A stretch of 64,000 nucleotides of DNA from Rhabdornis inornatus (Eukaryota > Chordata > Aves > Passeriformes > Rhabdornithidae), in assembly GCA_013397075.1 (NCBI GenBank), contig VWZS01002669.1:1584217-1648216 (forward strand). Reading direction: 5' to 3'. Numbering within the stretch: position 1 is the stretch's first letter; each line of letters starts with the position of its first letter. The position numbers were made by a program, and so were the translations under genes. Positions 25,534 to 38,700 of this stretch are shown in pieces. The notes under the pieces were generated by a model. That model was given only the letters and a program-made list of their open reading frames with translations. It was not told where the DNA came from and did no database searches.

Positions 25534-25839
25534 TGGCCCTCTTAAATGTGAATTCATATGTTCTTTGATGGGTAATAAAAATATTTCATGGCATTCTCCT
25601 AATTTTTGGACTTGAACTTGCATCAACAAGAGCAAATAAATTTGGGTCATGTGAGGTTTTAAAGCAGAGAACAACTTAAATACTTTTATCTTGATACATG
25701 TATTACATATATTCTGCCCCATATTTATGCCAGTAAGTGAATACTTGGGTCTGGTATCTATAAGAAATACATTAGATTCCAAAACAGGCAAAGATTTTAA
25801 ATATAGAAATACGGCCAAAAGTACCTCATCAGATTAAAA

Positions 25840-26130
25840 CACTTTCAGAGCTCTTCCCTAATTGGATGCCAATTAGAAGGAATTTGCCTGTAATAATGTC
25901 TGAGCTGAATCAACAAACATCATTACAAACAATTTCCAAATCTGTTCCATTTTTCCAGATCCAGTACATTCTTTCAGCAGAACTGAGTGATTTTCCCTGA
26001 TCACAATGGATTAACATAAGCATAGGTTTAGACGACATCATTTAACAAACAGTTTATTAAAGATGTATCTCTTGTTCTGCCATGGCAATAAAAACCATTA
26101 CCAACTGTCTGTGCTGATTTTGCAACAGAT
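25840..26130. promoter_or_regulatory. candidate conserved noncoding element
   Basis: A transposon-free A+T-rich stretch of balanced word use, with a perfect homeodomain-type palindrome at its left end (25858-25876). It has the texture of vertebrate conserved noncoding DNA. Borders and conservation are guesses. Confidence 0.2.
25858..25876. promoter_or_regulatory. 8-3-8 palindrome with two TAATTG cores
   Basis: CTAATTGG, spacer ATG, then CCAATTAG: a perfect inverted repeat. Each arm holds a TAATTG/CAATTA homeodomain core, and together they also read as inverted CCAAT-like pentamers (ATTGG and CCAAT). Paired-class homeodomain proteins bind inverted TAAT sites two or three bases apart; here the cores are wider apart, so such binding is only a possibility. 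Confidence 0.35.
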
Positions 26131-29100
26131 CACAGTGGAGATCAGTATAACCCATTAATCTAACTGGGGTTTTCCAGTACTCCTCTTTCCATTCTTCAAA
26201 TCTGTAAAAACATATCACTTCTTATTAAACGAACCATGAAAGAATTTTGATAGCTGCAAGCTACAGCTACTCTCATTTGTTTATTTAGGATGATGCAGGA
26301 ACCAGTGCTAAAGATTAGTCACAGTAATGTTGATGATAACACATGAAGAAAAGGCATGTATTTGGTCTACAGCCACAGATGGCTAAATGTATTTGTGAAA
26401 GCTGCCAAGCACAATGAAACAAAGATGTAGTGGTTGTAACAAGCAAAGTGTAAAAACGTCAGGAGTTCTTATCAGAAAAATCAGCATGCATGGAGTCAAA
26501 TTCACATAACAAGGTGAGGGCACATGAACAGCTACAAAGCACAAGCAGCTGTGCTTTCCAGCCCCACAGAAACACAAGCATATGAAAAAACCAAACCTCA
26601 TCAGCTGTGCTTGCTGTCTTCTGCTTAAATTACCCACCCACTGAACATTGCTGCAAAGATCCTATTTATGGGTGCACTGCCTGCTTTCAGACTCTACCTT
26701 GCACAGACCATGTTGTGTTGTCTAAAAGAAGACAAAACACCATACAAAAAGCAACTTTCTATGCCAGGGTTATCTGAGCTGCTGACCCCCCATGCATTGG
26801 AAAGCAGCAGGTGTTACTTCTCAAAGTCTCAGATTTACCCGTAACTCCATGTGCATTGGTGAATTTTCCCTTCATGGGTGGTTAGCAGCATATTTAAAGA
26901 GAATGCTTCTTTTCTCCTCTTCTAATATTATACCCACAGAAAATTGCTTAAGAAAATAATTGGTGGACATTTCATGATGTAATGTAATAGTACAATGGCT
27001 GAAAAATTAGTCACAGTCAACTGCCTGAACTCTGCAAAACAACATGGCCAAACATAGCTGTTAGGGCTCCAGAGAAGAAGAGTGGCGAGGGGCAGAGTGA
27101 TAGCCAGCAGATAACTCAGAGCTAGCTGCAAACAAGAATGAAAAGATCAGCTTTTGATGCTTATGGTTCCTGTAGAAGTAATCAGATAAATGAATTATTC
27201 AGGGTAGCCTTGAGAAAACCACTGTTAGGATAAAGGCAGTCACGCACTGGGATGATGTCTGATGATAATGTCTAATACCAGATATATTAAGAACAAATAT
27301 GGTATAATTTCTTGATTAGATTCGGCCAAAGGGATGATTGCACCAGTAACTTTAGCTTATGATGAATGGAATACTAACAACAATCATTGCTTTAAAGCAC
27401 CAGGAAGTCCAAGCAATACCAAGGAAAAGAAACAGCCAACCTCCTGAAATCATAGGAAGTTCAGTGTGAGACACTGAGCCTCGGTCAACACAGCAGTTTG
27501 GTACAGGCATACAGGAAAAACCAAAAACTAGATGAGTTTGATACACAGAAAATGCAGAAAAAGCCCCATATTGCACTGCTGAAAATTTCTCACTGGGAAC
27601 AGAGGACGGGCAGCATCAAATAGCTTTTGAAACATTTCTAATAGGACCAGAGTAAGGGCTTCATTTTATTTTCTCATCAATGCCTCCAAAACAGCTGCAC
27701 AGTAGTTTATGATGCTTATTTTAAAGAGCAACATCAACATATCAGACTGACTTCTTACACCACGCTCCTAGGTCTGTCACTAACAATTGTGAAAAATGTC
27801 AGTAAAATCTATGTGGTAAGTTCATTAGCTTCAAGGCACTCTGGATTTGCAAAATCCAGTACAAATGCTGAATGTAAGTCAAAATCCTGCAAAGGGACCA
27901 TGAGGAGGCAAGAAGAAAATTTTTGATGAAAAGAAAGCCCTACAGATGCCAAGAAAGAAGAAATGTGACTGATGTCACAGGAGAGAGCTAAGAGCTCTTC
28001 CATCTTGTGAGGAAAGGAAGGGAAAGGTGCATGCTGAGCGAGTTTTCTTCTGGCCAGTAAAGGCCCCTAAAGCCTTTTTAGAACAGCTAGAACCATACCT
28101 TCCCTGAGAAGCCTTGCACACAAAGGGCCAACCACACATGGGCAAAAAAGGGGCAGAACAAAGCAATATTTTTCTTTTACTTTCAAGCAAAATTAACTTT
28201 CCACAGGCCAAAAAATCTGGGATCGGGGCTAATGTAAGTAACTCAAGAAGTTCAACACAAGTCAAAAAGAGATGCTGGCTGCTGGAGACTTCTTGGGGAA
28301 GGATCAAGAATGTGTTCTCTCTCTGGCTTAATGACTTCAAGCTGATAAAGCTGATGTGCACATGCCTCTCTACAAAGCACCAAGGGCATATCTTAAAAGT
28401 GTCTGTCAATCAGCAGAACTAGTGAAACCCATGGAGACTGCAGAGAAGACAATCCTGCCAGCACGACAGAGCAGCCATCCTGAGGGTTGCACAGACTCAT
28501 GATTTTACACTGGAAGTCATCAAACAGGAAGCCTGCAAGACTTTGCCAAGGCACGAAATTGTGCCAGGGGATTCCAGCATGCACAGGGCTTCTGTTCTGC
28601 ATACTGAAGACAGAAGCAAAATAAAAACCTGCAAGAAGCATGAGACAAGACTTCTTTCACCTTCAAAGAGGAATGGGCTTCTTTTAACTCCGGGTGCTTG
28701 GCATTGAAACAACAGGTAAAACTGCAACCACAGGAACTTCTGAGGAATGATGCCTGCAGGCAACTCCCTCAGAACTGTCATCCTCCCCTATCCCCAGAGT
28801 CCGCAGAAAAGAGGAATCTTTCAGCATGAGATAAGAGCCAGCAAATTAAAGCTCTCATGGACCAAAGGAAACTAAAGCAAATTCTACCACAGGACTCATA
28901 TTAAGCCTTTTTTATCTCTTGTTATCAGAGGGACTATCTTGAAAATCTATAGCAATCATAATTGTTATGCTACCATGTAGAAAGGAAAGCTTTTGTAGTG
29001 AAATCTTAGCCTAAGCCACTCAGTGATTAGCAGCTCAAAAGCAGCACTTTCAACTCCATCCAGATATTCAATAGTATCACTGTAGTATGTCCTGTTAAGT

Positions 29101-31143
29101 GTCTTAGCCCATCTTGCAAGAACACTAATTTCAGATTTTTCCCTCAAAGAGGCACACTAAAGTCTAGGAAGAAATCTATTGTAGGGCTACTGGGATGGAA
29201 ATCCTCAGTTTTGCTGTTATTTGCCTGTCTATTGCAGTACATGCACTCCCACATCCCCAGTACTGGCCTGTGGCCACTCTCTCCATTCAGGTCAGGGCTG
29301 GATCTTCCCCTTTTCCTGAGGCCAAACCTCAGGGGGATGAAGGCATATACAGGAATCACCAGATCCACACCTAACAAAATAAACCAAGGAAATAATTCTA
29401 AGACCTATTAAAAAAAATTATGAATGACCTCACTACGAAGTGACATTTAGGTGTATGAAACACAATGACTGAAATATGGAATTGAATAAGCAATAATGAT
29501 TTACATATCAGTTCACTTTTTATAATTTAATTTCGATTTCCTAAATTAGTTGCATCCTCTCTGTTGTGACAACTCCAATAAAAATTAATTGTTATCAGAC
29601 ATTAATTATTGTTAGACAAAGACTCACTTTCGGTTGCCTGTTTCAGCTGACACTGCGCCAGCTCTCTAGGGTAGCCCAATGTACTATACTACTATACCAT
29701 ACCCTCAGTTTCTCAATGGGTTTTAATTGCAACTATTTAACCTACCCACTCAAGCCAGAAACAGGTGTGAAATAATTTTTCTGATCAAAGTTAAAAAAAA
29801 GAAAGCTTATTTTGCTACAATTCAGCTTTTTTTTTCCTATGCTTCTAAAAGAATATGGATCATCTTTATATTCACATCTGGAATTCACTGTGATAGAAAA
29901 TACTACTGATGTTTTCCTTGCTGCCCAAGAAAGCATCACACAATTAGTACTGCAATTGTTGCAATTTTTGGACCATGCAGGTGTGAAAGAGGAGGTAAAG
30001 ATAAGAGAGTGTGTTTTCAGATCCCACTGGAGAAGACAAGAATAATCATCATATAAATGAGTATATTTTTCTCAGTTGTCAGAGTTACAAGTCTCCATGT
30101 GTTAACAAATGAAAAATAACACATTCATTGCAGCCAATCTAAAATAATCCCAGTGTGAAGGATGCCAGCAGCAGCCCTGCCAAGACATGCAGCGTCTCCC
30201 CGTGACCATGCAGACTCTATTGGTCACAAGTGGAGAGGAGCCCACAATTGCATTTAAATGATGATAAGGCTGCCAGCACTGCTGTACCTGGGAATGACAG
30301 TTTGTACTGCAAAACAGCAGAATATCACACCTGCACATTGACTGCTGTTCACTTGAATGTCTGAAATCTTAGCCAGCTAAATCATTAAGCTGCTGGAAAA
30401 ACAATGCATGTCGTAAGACCTGACATATGGAATAGCTTTCCCACTGCCTGTCTCTCTCAAATTCAGAGTAATTTGAAAATTATCCATCTTCTCTTGATCT
30501 TTAATATACTCATTTGTCCCATGATCTCATCGCATTTGTATTTGTTGATTGAGGAAGCTCAGTGGTATGAATTAAATAGTAATTGCTCACAGAACAGAAA
30601 TTGCTAGAGAAAGTTTTCAGCTTGTTGAAATGCACAGATCCATATCCCAAGAGTGTATTACTAGAAACATCTTCGTTATGTTCATGGCTTAACTGTGTCT
30701 TACACTCTCCCAATTAATAAGATTTCATAACCCCTGAGGTTTATGTGCAAGAAGAAATTGTCAGTGAGTTTTGAATCCTGGATACTCAAGAAAAGTAACT
30801 ACTTTAGCTAATAAATCCCTCAAGTAACAATTAGTGTTATCAATGTAATATACATAGTTTATGATTCCAGTAAAATTGTCAAATGTCTTCTTTTATATAT
30901 TCAGACAGCCACAGTCATAAGGTTTAATTCCTAGGAACACAGAAATTTGCTCTGCCTACTGAACATGCAACCAAGAGGGTTTTTTGCCAATTAAAACTGT
31001 GTCCCTCACAGGAGTGACCAGTGCTCCTTGGTACTACACCAACAGCGCAACAAGGCTGCCACCAAGTCAAACCCCCAAGGCTTCATCAAAAGCCACTGAA
31101 ATGAGGAACAAGCTCTTCCACATAGAGAACCTAGAGATTTAAA
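26131..31143. other. long noncoding stretch, no gene seen
   Basis: Five kilobases without a recognised gene or repeat family. A 144-codon minus-strand open frame (27975-28409) and a 102-codon plus-strand frame overlap each other at 28.0-28.4 kb, which is more consistent with a locally stop-poor composition than with a gene. The rest is A+T-rich sequence. Confidence 0.45.
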
Positions 31144-31162
31144 AAATATACATATATATATT
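31144..31162. repeat. short TA microsatellite
   Basis: An AT/TA dinucleotide run (AATATACATATATATATT), nearly self-complementary. Confidence 0.8.
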
Positions 31163-31743
31163 AAACAAAAAAGGGATGAGAGAGAAAGGAAGAGTAGACC
31201 TTTATACATCCTTCATCCACACCCCGTCTGTGTCTGCCACCGACACTGTGACCAATGTACTCATTTGCAGAAAGACTGACTGACAAAACTGTTCCTCTTC
31301 TTATCTGAGGACAGTGGGTTTGCACAGAACATAGCAGAAACCAACTCCCTGCCCATGGTTCAGGGGACAGTTGGGATATGGGGGTTTTTTTGAAGTCCTA
31401 CTATCCACCAGCTAAGGAGAACACTGCTTAAAAATAACAACCCAACATAAAATGAAATAACTCAATTTCAGCCTATTTTGTGGTTATGTCCACACACAAT
31501 ACAGATTTATTCCATTTAATAATTCATTTAGTGTTTGTGTGAGATAAAGTATTTTCCAGCGTTTTGAAAAGCTGGAATTTGGAGTTGTCACAGGCTCTAT
31601 TCTGGCACTGATGAATATTTGACCTTGTGCAAGGTAAAGAGATAAAGAGATCTTGTATGTCTGCAATCCAGGTTTTCACATTTTTACAGAACAGCAACTC
31701 AGTAAAATACCTCCAGCAGAATCAATACGGCAGTACTGAAAGT
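31163..31743. other. noncoding, no gene seen
   Basis: Ordinary noncoding sequence between a TA run and the first CR1 remnant. Nothing is recognised. Confidence 0.45.
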
Positions 31744-31880
31744 AGAATCACAGAATGGTCTGGGTTAGAAGAAACCTTTAAACATCTTCTCCAAACCCCC
31801 TGCCACACACTGGGTATTTTTCACCAGGATCAGGTTGCTCAAAGCCTGTCTGACCTGGGGCTTTGAACAACCTGATCTGA
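31744..31880 (-). mobile_element. CR1 LINE remnant, 3' end
   Basis: On the + strand it begins AGAATCACAGAATGGTCTGG and continues through the hallmark blocks ACCTTTAAACATCTTCTCCA, CCCCCTGCCA and CAGGTTGCTCAAAGCC. This is the reverse complement of the CR1 3' untranslated end, whose last bases in sense orientation are the ATTCTATG-type repeats. CR1 is the dominant LINE of birds and reptiles and is usually cut short at its 5' end, as here (about 135 bp). Many substitutions and indels show that it is an old copy. The body with endonuclease and reverse transcriptase is absent, so the copy is inert. A 19-bp foldback (31828-31846 with 31859-31877) is unusual and is described among the findings. Confidence 0.92.
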
Positions 31881-32157
31881 GGAGGGAATTAGAAACAGAA
31901 ATAAGCACTTTTTACAGTAGACTCTGCAGTCCTTAGCTTATACTAGAACCTATTAGAATTTGTTATAGCTTCAGTGAAGCACTTCAGAAAACACTCAATA
32001 AAGAACTGAGATAGTTTTAGTTTATATTAAAGGTATATTTTCAAGGAAAAACAGAATGCGTTTTTTTGTCCTGTATTTGCAGTATTTCCTCTTTGTAGCT
32101 CATTCAATTAGGACAGTGAACCTAGACTATTTACTTTTCTATTTCAAATTTGCTTTG

Positions 32158-32264
32158 AGATTTTTTTGGTGGGGTTATTTTTTTTGTCTTTTGTTGTTGT
32201 TGTTTATTTGGTTTTGTTTTGGTTTTTTGGTGTGTATTTTTGGTGGGTTTTGTGTGTGTATGTC
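32158..32264 (+). repeat. T/G-rich low-complexity tract
   Basis: Runs of T broken by GG and TTG triplets, including a (TTG)n stretch at about 32191-32203 and TGTGTGTG at about 32251-32258. The 113-codon hydrophobic open frame that runs through it (32056-32397, + strand) is a product of TTT, GTT and GGT triplets and is not considered a protein gene. Confidence 0.85.
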
Positions 32265-32763
32265 CTTTTACGCTCTGGGTGACTGTTTCAACCTGAGACC
32301 AAAAACAAGTATAGTAACCCCTTCAGCAGTGAAAGCATTTCTATTCACACTAGGTCTTCTAGTGTGTTTGCTTTTAAACCTGATTTTTTTGACTTGAAAA
32401 AAAATCTTACCCATCCATGTCTTAAATTGATTCACAATTCTCTGAAAATTGCCATTCCTGACAATGCAGCTTATGAGCCATTTGCTACCCTTCAGGTTTC
32501 TGAGGGTTGCACCAATGCCTCTTTTATATGCCTCTTAATTATCTTCAGCTTTATAAAAACCCCTAGTGACACAGTTTAAGACATATTAGATGCACCTGAA
32601 AGGGGAAAAAAATTATCAATCTTAATGCCAGTTTTACAGACACAGCAGTAGCTTTTTCTTTATCAGCTAAGGATCACAAGACCACTTTTGTCCTCAGCTG
32701 CATCTTAGAAATAATAAAAATAGGCAAAATAAAATGAAATCAACTAGTAAATATTTTTCTCCT

Positions 32764-32785
32764 ATTTATATTTATATATATATAG
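32764..32785. repeat. short TA-rich microsatellite
   Basis: ATTTATATTTATATATATAT-type run. Nothing else is seen in the near neighbourhood. Confidence 0.75.
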
Positions 32786-35700
32786 ACAAGATAGATATAG
32801 TGCAAAACAGACTCCAAAGATATAAATAAAATTCGTAGACATTCAGATCTTTCATCTACTCTGTCTTTTGAGGCACCTCATTTCCAGAAAAGAAAATAGA
32901 CCTGGATCTCTTGGGCAAGAAAAACACAAAGTAGAATTTCCTCTTCAACTAATAGTATACATTTGTCCAAGTTTATTGATAGCTATCTTCTGTGTCTCAA
33001 GAGCCAATACATATTCATGGGACAGTATTGTATTAATTAGCTTAACCTGCAATAGAAAAAAATATTTTTGAGATTTATAGTGTGATCCTGGGAACTTCAA
33101 CCAGCCTGCCAGTATACAAAGAAAAGTATTTTCATGTAGCAGCCAAATCTGTCACAAAAAGAAGCTCTGCTGTGTCCTGACTTCCATTAAAAGCAGACTG
33201 TTTAAGAGTAAAGCATTATGACATCTGCTCTACACACTGGTACTTTTTTCCCAGTGTTAATTTTCAAAAGCCTTTCTTCCCTAGAAATTTATGAAAATAC
33301 GAATTAGAGCCAAATTTTAAAATAAACAGATTAGTGACACTAGAAAGTGCTAAGATGAGAATAGAGAGAAACTTCTCTACGCCCCCATGTCCATTTCTAG
33401 CCCACAGCTCCATGCTGCAGATGCCACCCCCACAACAAGCCAAAGGTCTGCTCTATTAAAATTTGTCCCTTCTTGTCCTTGTTTCACTTACATGTCATCA
33501 CTTATCACTTTGGCCATCGCTGTTCAATCTGCAAACACTTGGCCTAACAAAAAGGAAATCTACTATTTTCATTTTCCATCCTATTCCTGAAGCATGGTAA
33601 TGGCACTCACCCTCCAGAGTGTCTGAATACGTCAGCATTTGTCCATACAGCATAACTGAGGTATTACTGCTTGAGATGTGGGGTCTGACACAAAATATCA
33701 TACATGGAGCAAAAACATCCTTTAAAACAGGTCATAACTCCTGGATTTCAGTCACACAAAGGAGACCTTCTCACCACTCTCCTAGTTTTCAAATAAGCAC
33801 GTCAACATATTCAGCCTCTCAGCAGCATCACGCAGAAGAGCTCACGTAACACATGTTTTTCTGAAAGGAAGATCTGAAGAAGTGTTTTAGAGGAAATCAA
33901 CTCTGATTAGCAGGTCTGGAATGAACAAACTTTTTTTTTTTCCTTATTCCAATTAGGCAGATACAGTGCGGAACCTACTGGATCAGCAAAATTGTTTAGG
34001 AACGTTTCAAGGACACTTGGCAGCCTGAAACACGTGCATACTCACACATTCAGGAATTACTTCCTTGCAAAACTTTGGCTTTTCTAATGAAATGAAAAAA
34101 GCCCCCATAACATTAATTTAAATCTAAATACCAAAGAAATTAACAAAATGGCAGTATTAAGGTTCCTATAACCCTAATTTAATTGCATACAAAGTATTTT
34201 ATACTCTATTAAGTATCTATCTAAATACTCTTTTTGTGATAAAAACATGCCCTAGAAAAGAAGACAAAACATGGCTTTTGGAAATTCAATTACTTGATTT
34301 CTTAACTTTTTTTATTTCAACATCAATATTTCAATATTTTGTGAGATTTAATAAATGTTCATGTCCTTGAAAGCAAAAGAAAACAAATAACTAGTAGAGA
34401 TTAAGATCTAAATTTTCTTAATTTGGAACTATTTTGCTTTAGTTGATCAGGTTGTTAGGGTTAATACACAGAGATTGTAGAAATTCATAAAACTGTTCTT
34501 TATAAGAAGTTTTCAAACAACAATTGCAAGCATCAGTATGAAACCAATTCCCATAGCCATTATTTATATCTGGAATTGGGCTAATAACAACCATTCTTCA
34601 GTGCTAAGTAAGCCTCAAACATTTAATAGTAGTGTAAAAAGTACAATAATTTTTAGTTTCCTAAAGCTAACTTGCATCAAAACCTCCCCTCAGGAAGCAA
34701 GTCTGAACCAGCAAAGCACTAACCTTCAGCACAGCAGCAAATAATACAATTCCTTCTCCAACAAAACCATAATTTCTAAAACAGGCAGGAGAGACCAAAT
34801 TTTCTGATCATGAACCAACTTCCAAAATCACATTGTTGTGCAACACACCACGTGCTGGAGAAGTGATGAGAAGAAGAGGGGCTGAGAGGGCTGCTTGCAG
34901 TGAGCTGTGACAGTGGTTTCCTGGGGGACCAGTCCCACTGAGAGATGGCACTGCCTGGTCATCTGCCATGGCTCCTCTGCTCTGCATTGCACAGGAGACT
35001 GTACTGCTCCTAGGAGAGCAGAGCCTTTCACCAAGTCATGGGTTATGGTTACAGCACCTGAGCTAAATGACTCTGGAGGGGTTCTGGAGCTGCAGGCTGG
35101 ACACTGAGCTTGACTGTGCCAAACTGGAAGAGTACTGGTGAACCTTTGTGCAGTGAAACAGACACAGGTGGTAGTTTTGTTTATCTACACTAGAAAAAAA
35201 GCTGTTTCTAGAATATCTATGAAATGGTGAATAACCCCCAAACATCACTGTGAAGTGCTTCTGGAGTGACCTCCACAGCAGAAAACCTCAGTACATGCAG
35301 CACTGACAGCAACATTTGCACTCCTGGTTAGAACAGCTGGCTGGAGTGCAGAAAACACCAGCCCTAATGGGTGTCCCCTCTTCCCTTCCAACCTGCATCC
35401 AGGCCAGGGAACCCTCCAGTGCGTACATGGTCTATCAAGGTACTTTGATAAAAGCAAATGGTGCTGGCGCTCCATTCCCACACTGTTCTGTGCTGAACTC
35501 TAATGTTGAGGGCATGGCTGTTTGCTGCCATGTCTCCCACCTGGGCCACGTATCAAAGTCTGGCTCCAGCTGCCCATGACTGGGAAGCTGTGGAAAAGGC
35601 TCTGCTGCCAGCCAGGGGGGCAGAGCAGCCAACCCAGCTAGAAACAACAGTGCACAGGGCAGGGCAGCTCTGGGATGTGCCAAAGCTCCAGCTCCCCAGA

Positions 35701-38700
35701 GACAACTGGCACATAGGCAGGGAGGAAATCTGGATGGATCACTTTGGGTCACAGAGCATTTTCACTTATTTTGATCAAAGGACAGCAGAGTTGGCATTTA
35801 GCAATAATTTTTTGAGCCAGCTTGCAAGACACAAGAATATTTTCCACTACTCAGAACATAACTGTAGTAGCAGCTCTAACTGAGAAATCAAGTTATAACT
35901 ACGATGTGCTGAGTGCTCAAATAACTGTTATTTTGACAGACTGGCCTAGATTGTCATCTCATTTCTAGAGAAAAATGCTGTATTATTTCATAAAAGAACT
36001 CCTGCAATACCCATTTATGTCAAAATAAGAACATAATGTAGACTTGCAGGCAAGGATAATCAAAATTTCTCTCAAAAAAAGTCCTGTGTTACTCTTGCAT
36101 CTTGAAAAACCTGCTAGGGTTGTGATCAAAATTTCAAAGTTTGCAGTTTGTGAAGAAATATATCCTTCTTTCTTCTTGATGTATTAACAGAATTATAATT
36201 TGGTTTTTGATGTTTTCAAAGGTGGACATAAATTAATTTTATTTCTGCCTTTGCAGTGTAAAGAAATGGGTGCAATGCTATCAAACTTTAAGCATATGCA
36301 AGGAAGGCAATACTAACCTTTTGCTTTTCCTGGTGTCTTCCAAGTGTTTGAGGAGCTAGGTAAGAAGAAATGTGTCTCTCTCCTCTTTATCCAAGAGAAA
36401 AAAGATAACTAACATTTCTGCAAATTCCTCTAGCCATTTAAACCTTTAACTCTTTTGAATTTTGATAATTATACACACACAGCAGTGGTAAGCAGAAGTC
36501 TGTATTAGATTTTAATTAGCGGTAATTCCATCCTAAGACCTAGAATTCGTACTACAGACTCAAACATGGTAAAAAAAACCATTTGGTTTTGCTCATGTAG
36601 GACTGAGCTGTTAAGGCGAAAAACTGAACTACAAGTCTTCCAAGAACAGATTACTAGAGAGTGATGTTTTTGTTATTTCCTGCTGGGACAAAAGTATGAT
36701 AAAGAGTAAGCTGGATGAGCAGAAATGCTACAAAACCACAAGAACTGCTTGGTCTTTGAACATTGCACTCAGGTGCATAGCAGAAGCAAAAGGTACACCC
36801 TGGGCCTGGGGGGAAGACCAGCCAAAATGGAAAATGGTAGCCTGGATTTGAGAGTGCATTTTGCTGTAAACTGAGGCTTTTTTGTCTATCCAGAACAGCA
36901 TTATCCATCTATTATTTACTTAAAAATTGAGCAGCTTCCGAAGGCCATGTTCTATGTAGGAACTCAATAGTAGTTCTGTATGAATTTTCTAAGATGACAC
37001 ACAGTGTATTATATAGCTCAGTTCTCAAGAAACGTTTGTAAGCTGCTGACAGATAATATATCGAGAAAATATCCAGTATCCATGTTCCTTCAAAAGAAAA
37101 CAATTTAATTTCTACTCTGTGGCCTCCATAGTTAGAATGTACCAAGTTTAGAAGTAACCAGTCCACTGCTAACATTTACTGTACTAAAACCCATATATGC
37201 TACTACTAGTGGTCAGCAGCAGGATTCCCAAGGTCCATAAGATCCATACTTTAAACCATATATTTCTCAATGGCAGAAGTTCAAAAGATGACTGTGAACG
37301 TTATGTCAGAAAAGTAGCAGAGCTAAAACAAACCCAAACTTTTTTAAAAGAATCTTTCTCTAAAACAAGTAGAGTTCATATACCAAGAATATTTTACAAT
37401 CATAACAAGTCCCATATGGTTGGCTCATACCTAATGTGCACTGGTGTTTTAGCACTATCACTTATGCTTTGCACTATACTCTAGCAGGTAAGCCAATTCA
37501 CTCTAGTTTCAATTTGTCCTACTCCTGACTGTATTAATTTTTTATCAATTAATAAACCTTGCATACATTTCTACAGTCTTGACGATGAGTCTCAGCACAT
37601 CCGGTCTTGTTCTGACAGAAGACAACATCTAAGCAGTAAACAAATATGAACATGTGTCCAGCTATTGATCCTGTCTCTACCTCTGGCTCCTACTCTGCCT
37701 GTCTGTCACTTGGCCTGGTATTGGCTGGGTGACTTGTCCTAATTCCCCACTTCACAGCTGAGACCAGCAAACAGGGGGATGCCCTGAGCACCCCTGGAGC
37801 TGTGACCAAGAAGAAGTTCCTCTCCCACCCACTGGAGGATTTTTGCCCCTGAGTCCTAAAATATTTGTCAGCCCTCCCTGTCCACTGTGCTGCCCTACTG
37901 CCTTGTGTTATGAACTTGCAAGGCAGTCAGGCTTCTCTGAAAAACCCAAATTTTTTAGAAAACTAGTATGGGATCAGATTAGTGACAGCACAATCTCCTA
38001 AAGAGACCGGCAGAAATTCACTATGGACTAGAGCTAACATGGTCCCATCTGAGAATCTTGTCCCAAATATTTGACACACGGAGTACAGGGCCAGGGTATG
38101 TTAGGCCTGGGGGACATTAATCCTCATGTGTCAGGACAGTGCAGTGCCTGCTCCCAAGCTGTCTGGCCCCATGCCACAGAGCACAGGTGCCCGGCAGTAA
38201 CAAGTTTGTGGCCAGCCTGCAAAGCACAGCAAGCAGCATAGCTTCCTCAGGAGGTTCTGCTTACATGCCAGCACCAAGGAAACAGCCAGAGAAAAGCTGG
38301 GTAACGGTACTGGAGGTGGTATGAATTCTTCACCTGGTGTCTAATTTTTAGTAAAGTTGGACAATGATTGTGGGTTCTTAAACGTAACAAAGGATATGAC
38401 GTGCTGGCTTTTGCTAAGAAACACCAGCCTTGACTTAAGCACATGCACCAGCAACCTGTGAAATGGGTTTGAGAGAGAAGAGCCATCTGGTACAGGCAGT
38501 CCTTGAGTTTGCCCTTGAGTGCCTGGCTGTCCATGGTCCCCTACCTTTCTCCACAGAACATCACTCCAAAGCAGTCTCATTGGCCAGATTAGTGGGACAA
38601 CTGCATCCCTGCCTGCTGCTAGTGGGGAGTTCCAGCACTGGAGTTGATAACACTGTCACTTTATCACTCCCTCAGAGCTGTTTCTGCCTACAGTTTGAAG

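Noticed and set aside
27975..28409. 144-codon open frame on the minus strand, overlapped by a 102-codon plus-strand frame
   Set aside because: Open on both strands at once, which points to a stop-poor composition. No recognisable protein.
32056..32397. Hydrophobic 113-codon frame resembling a membrane protein
   Set aside because: It is the translation of the T/G-rich tract at 32158-32264; Phe, Leu, Val and Gly runs follow from TTT, GTT and GGT.
34450..34465. TTAGGGTTA, a telomere-like word
   Set aside because: A single copy only; no array.
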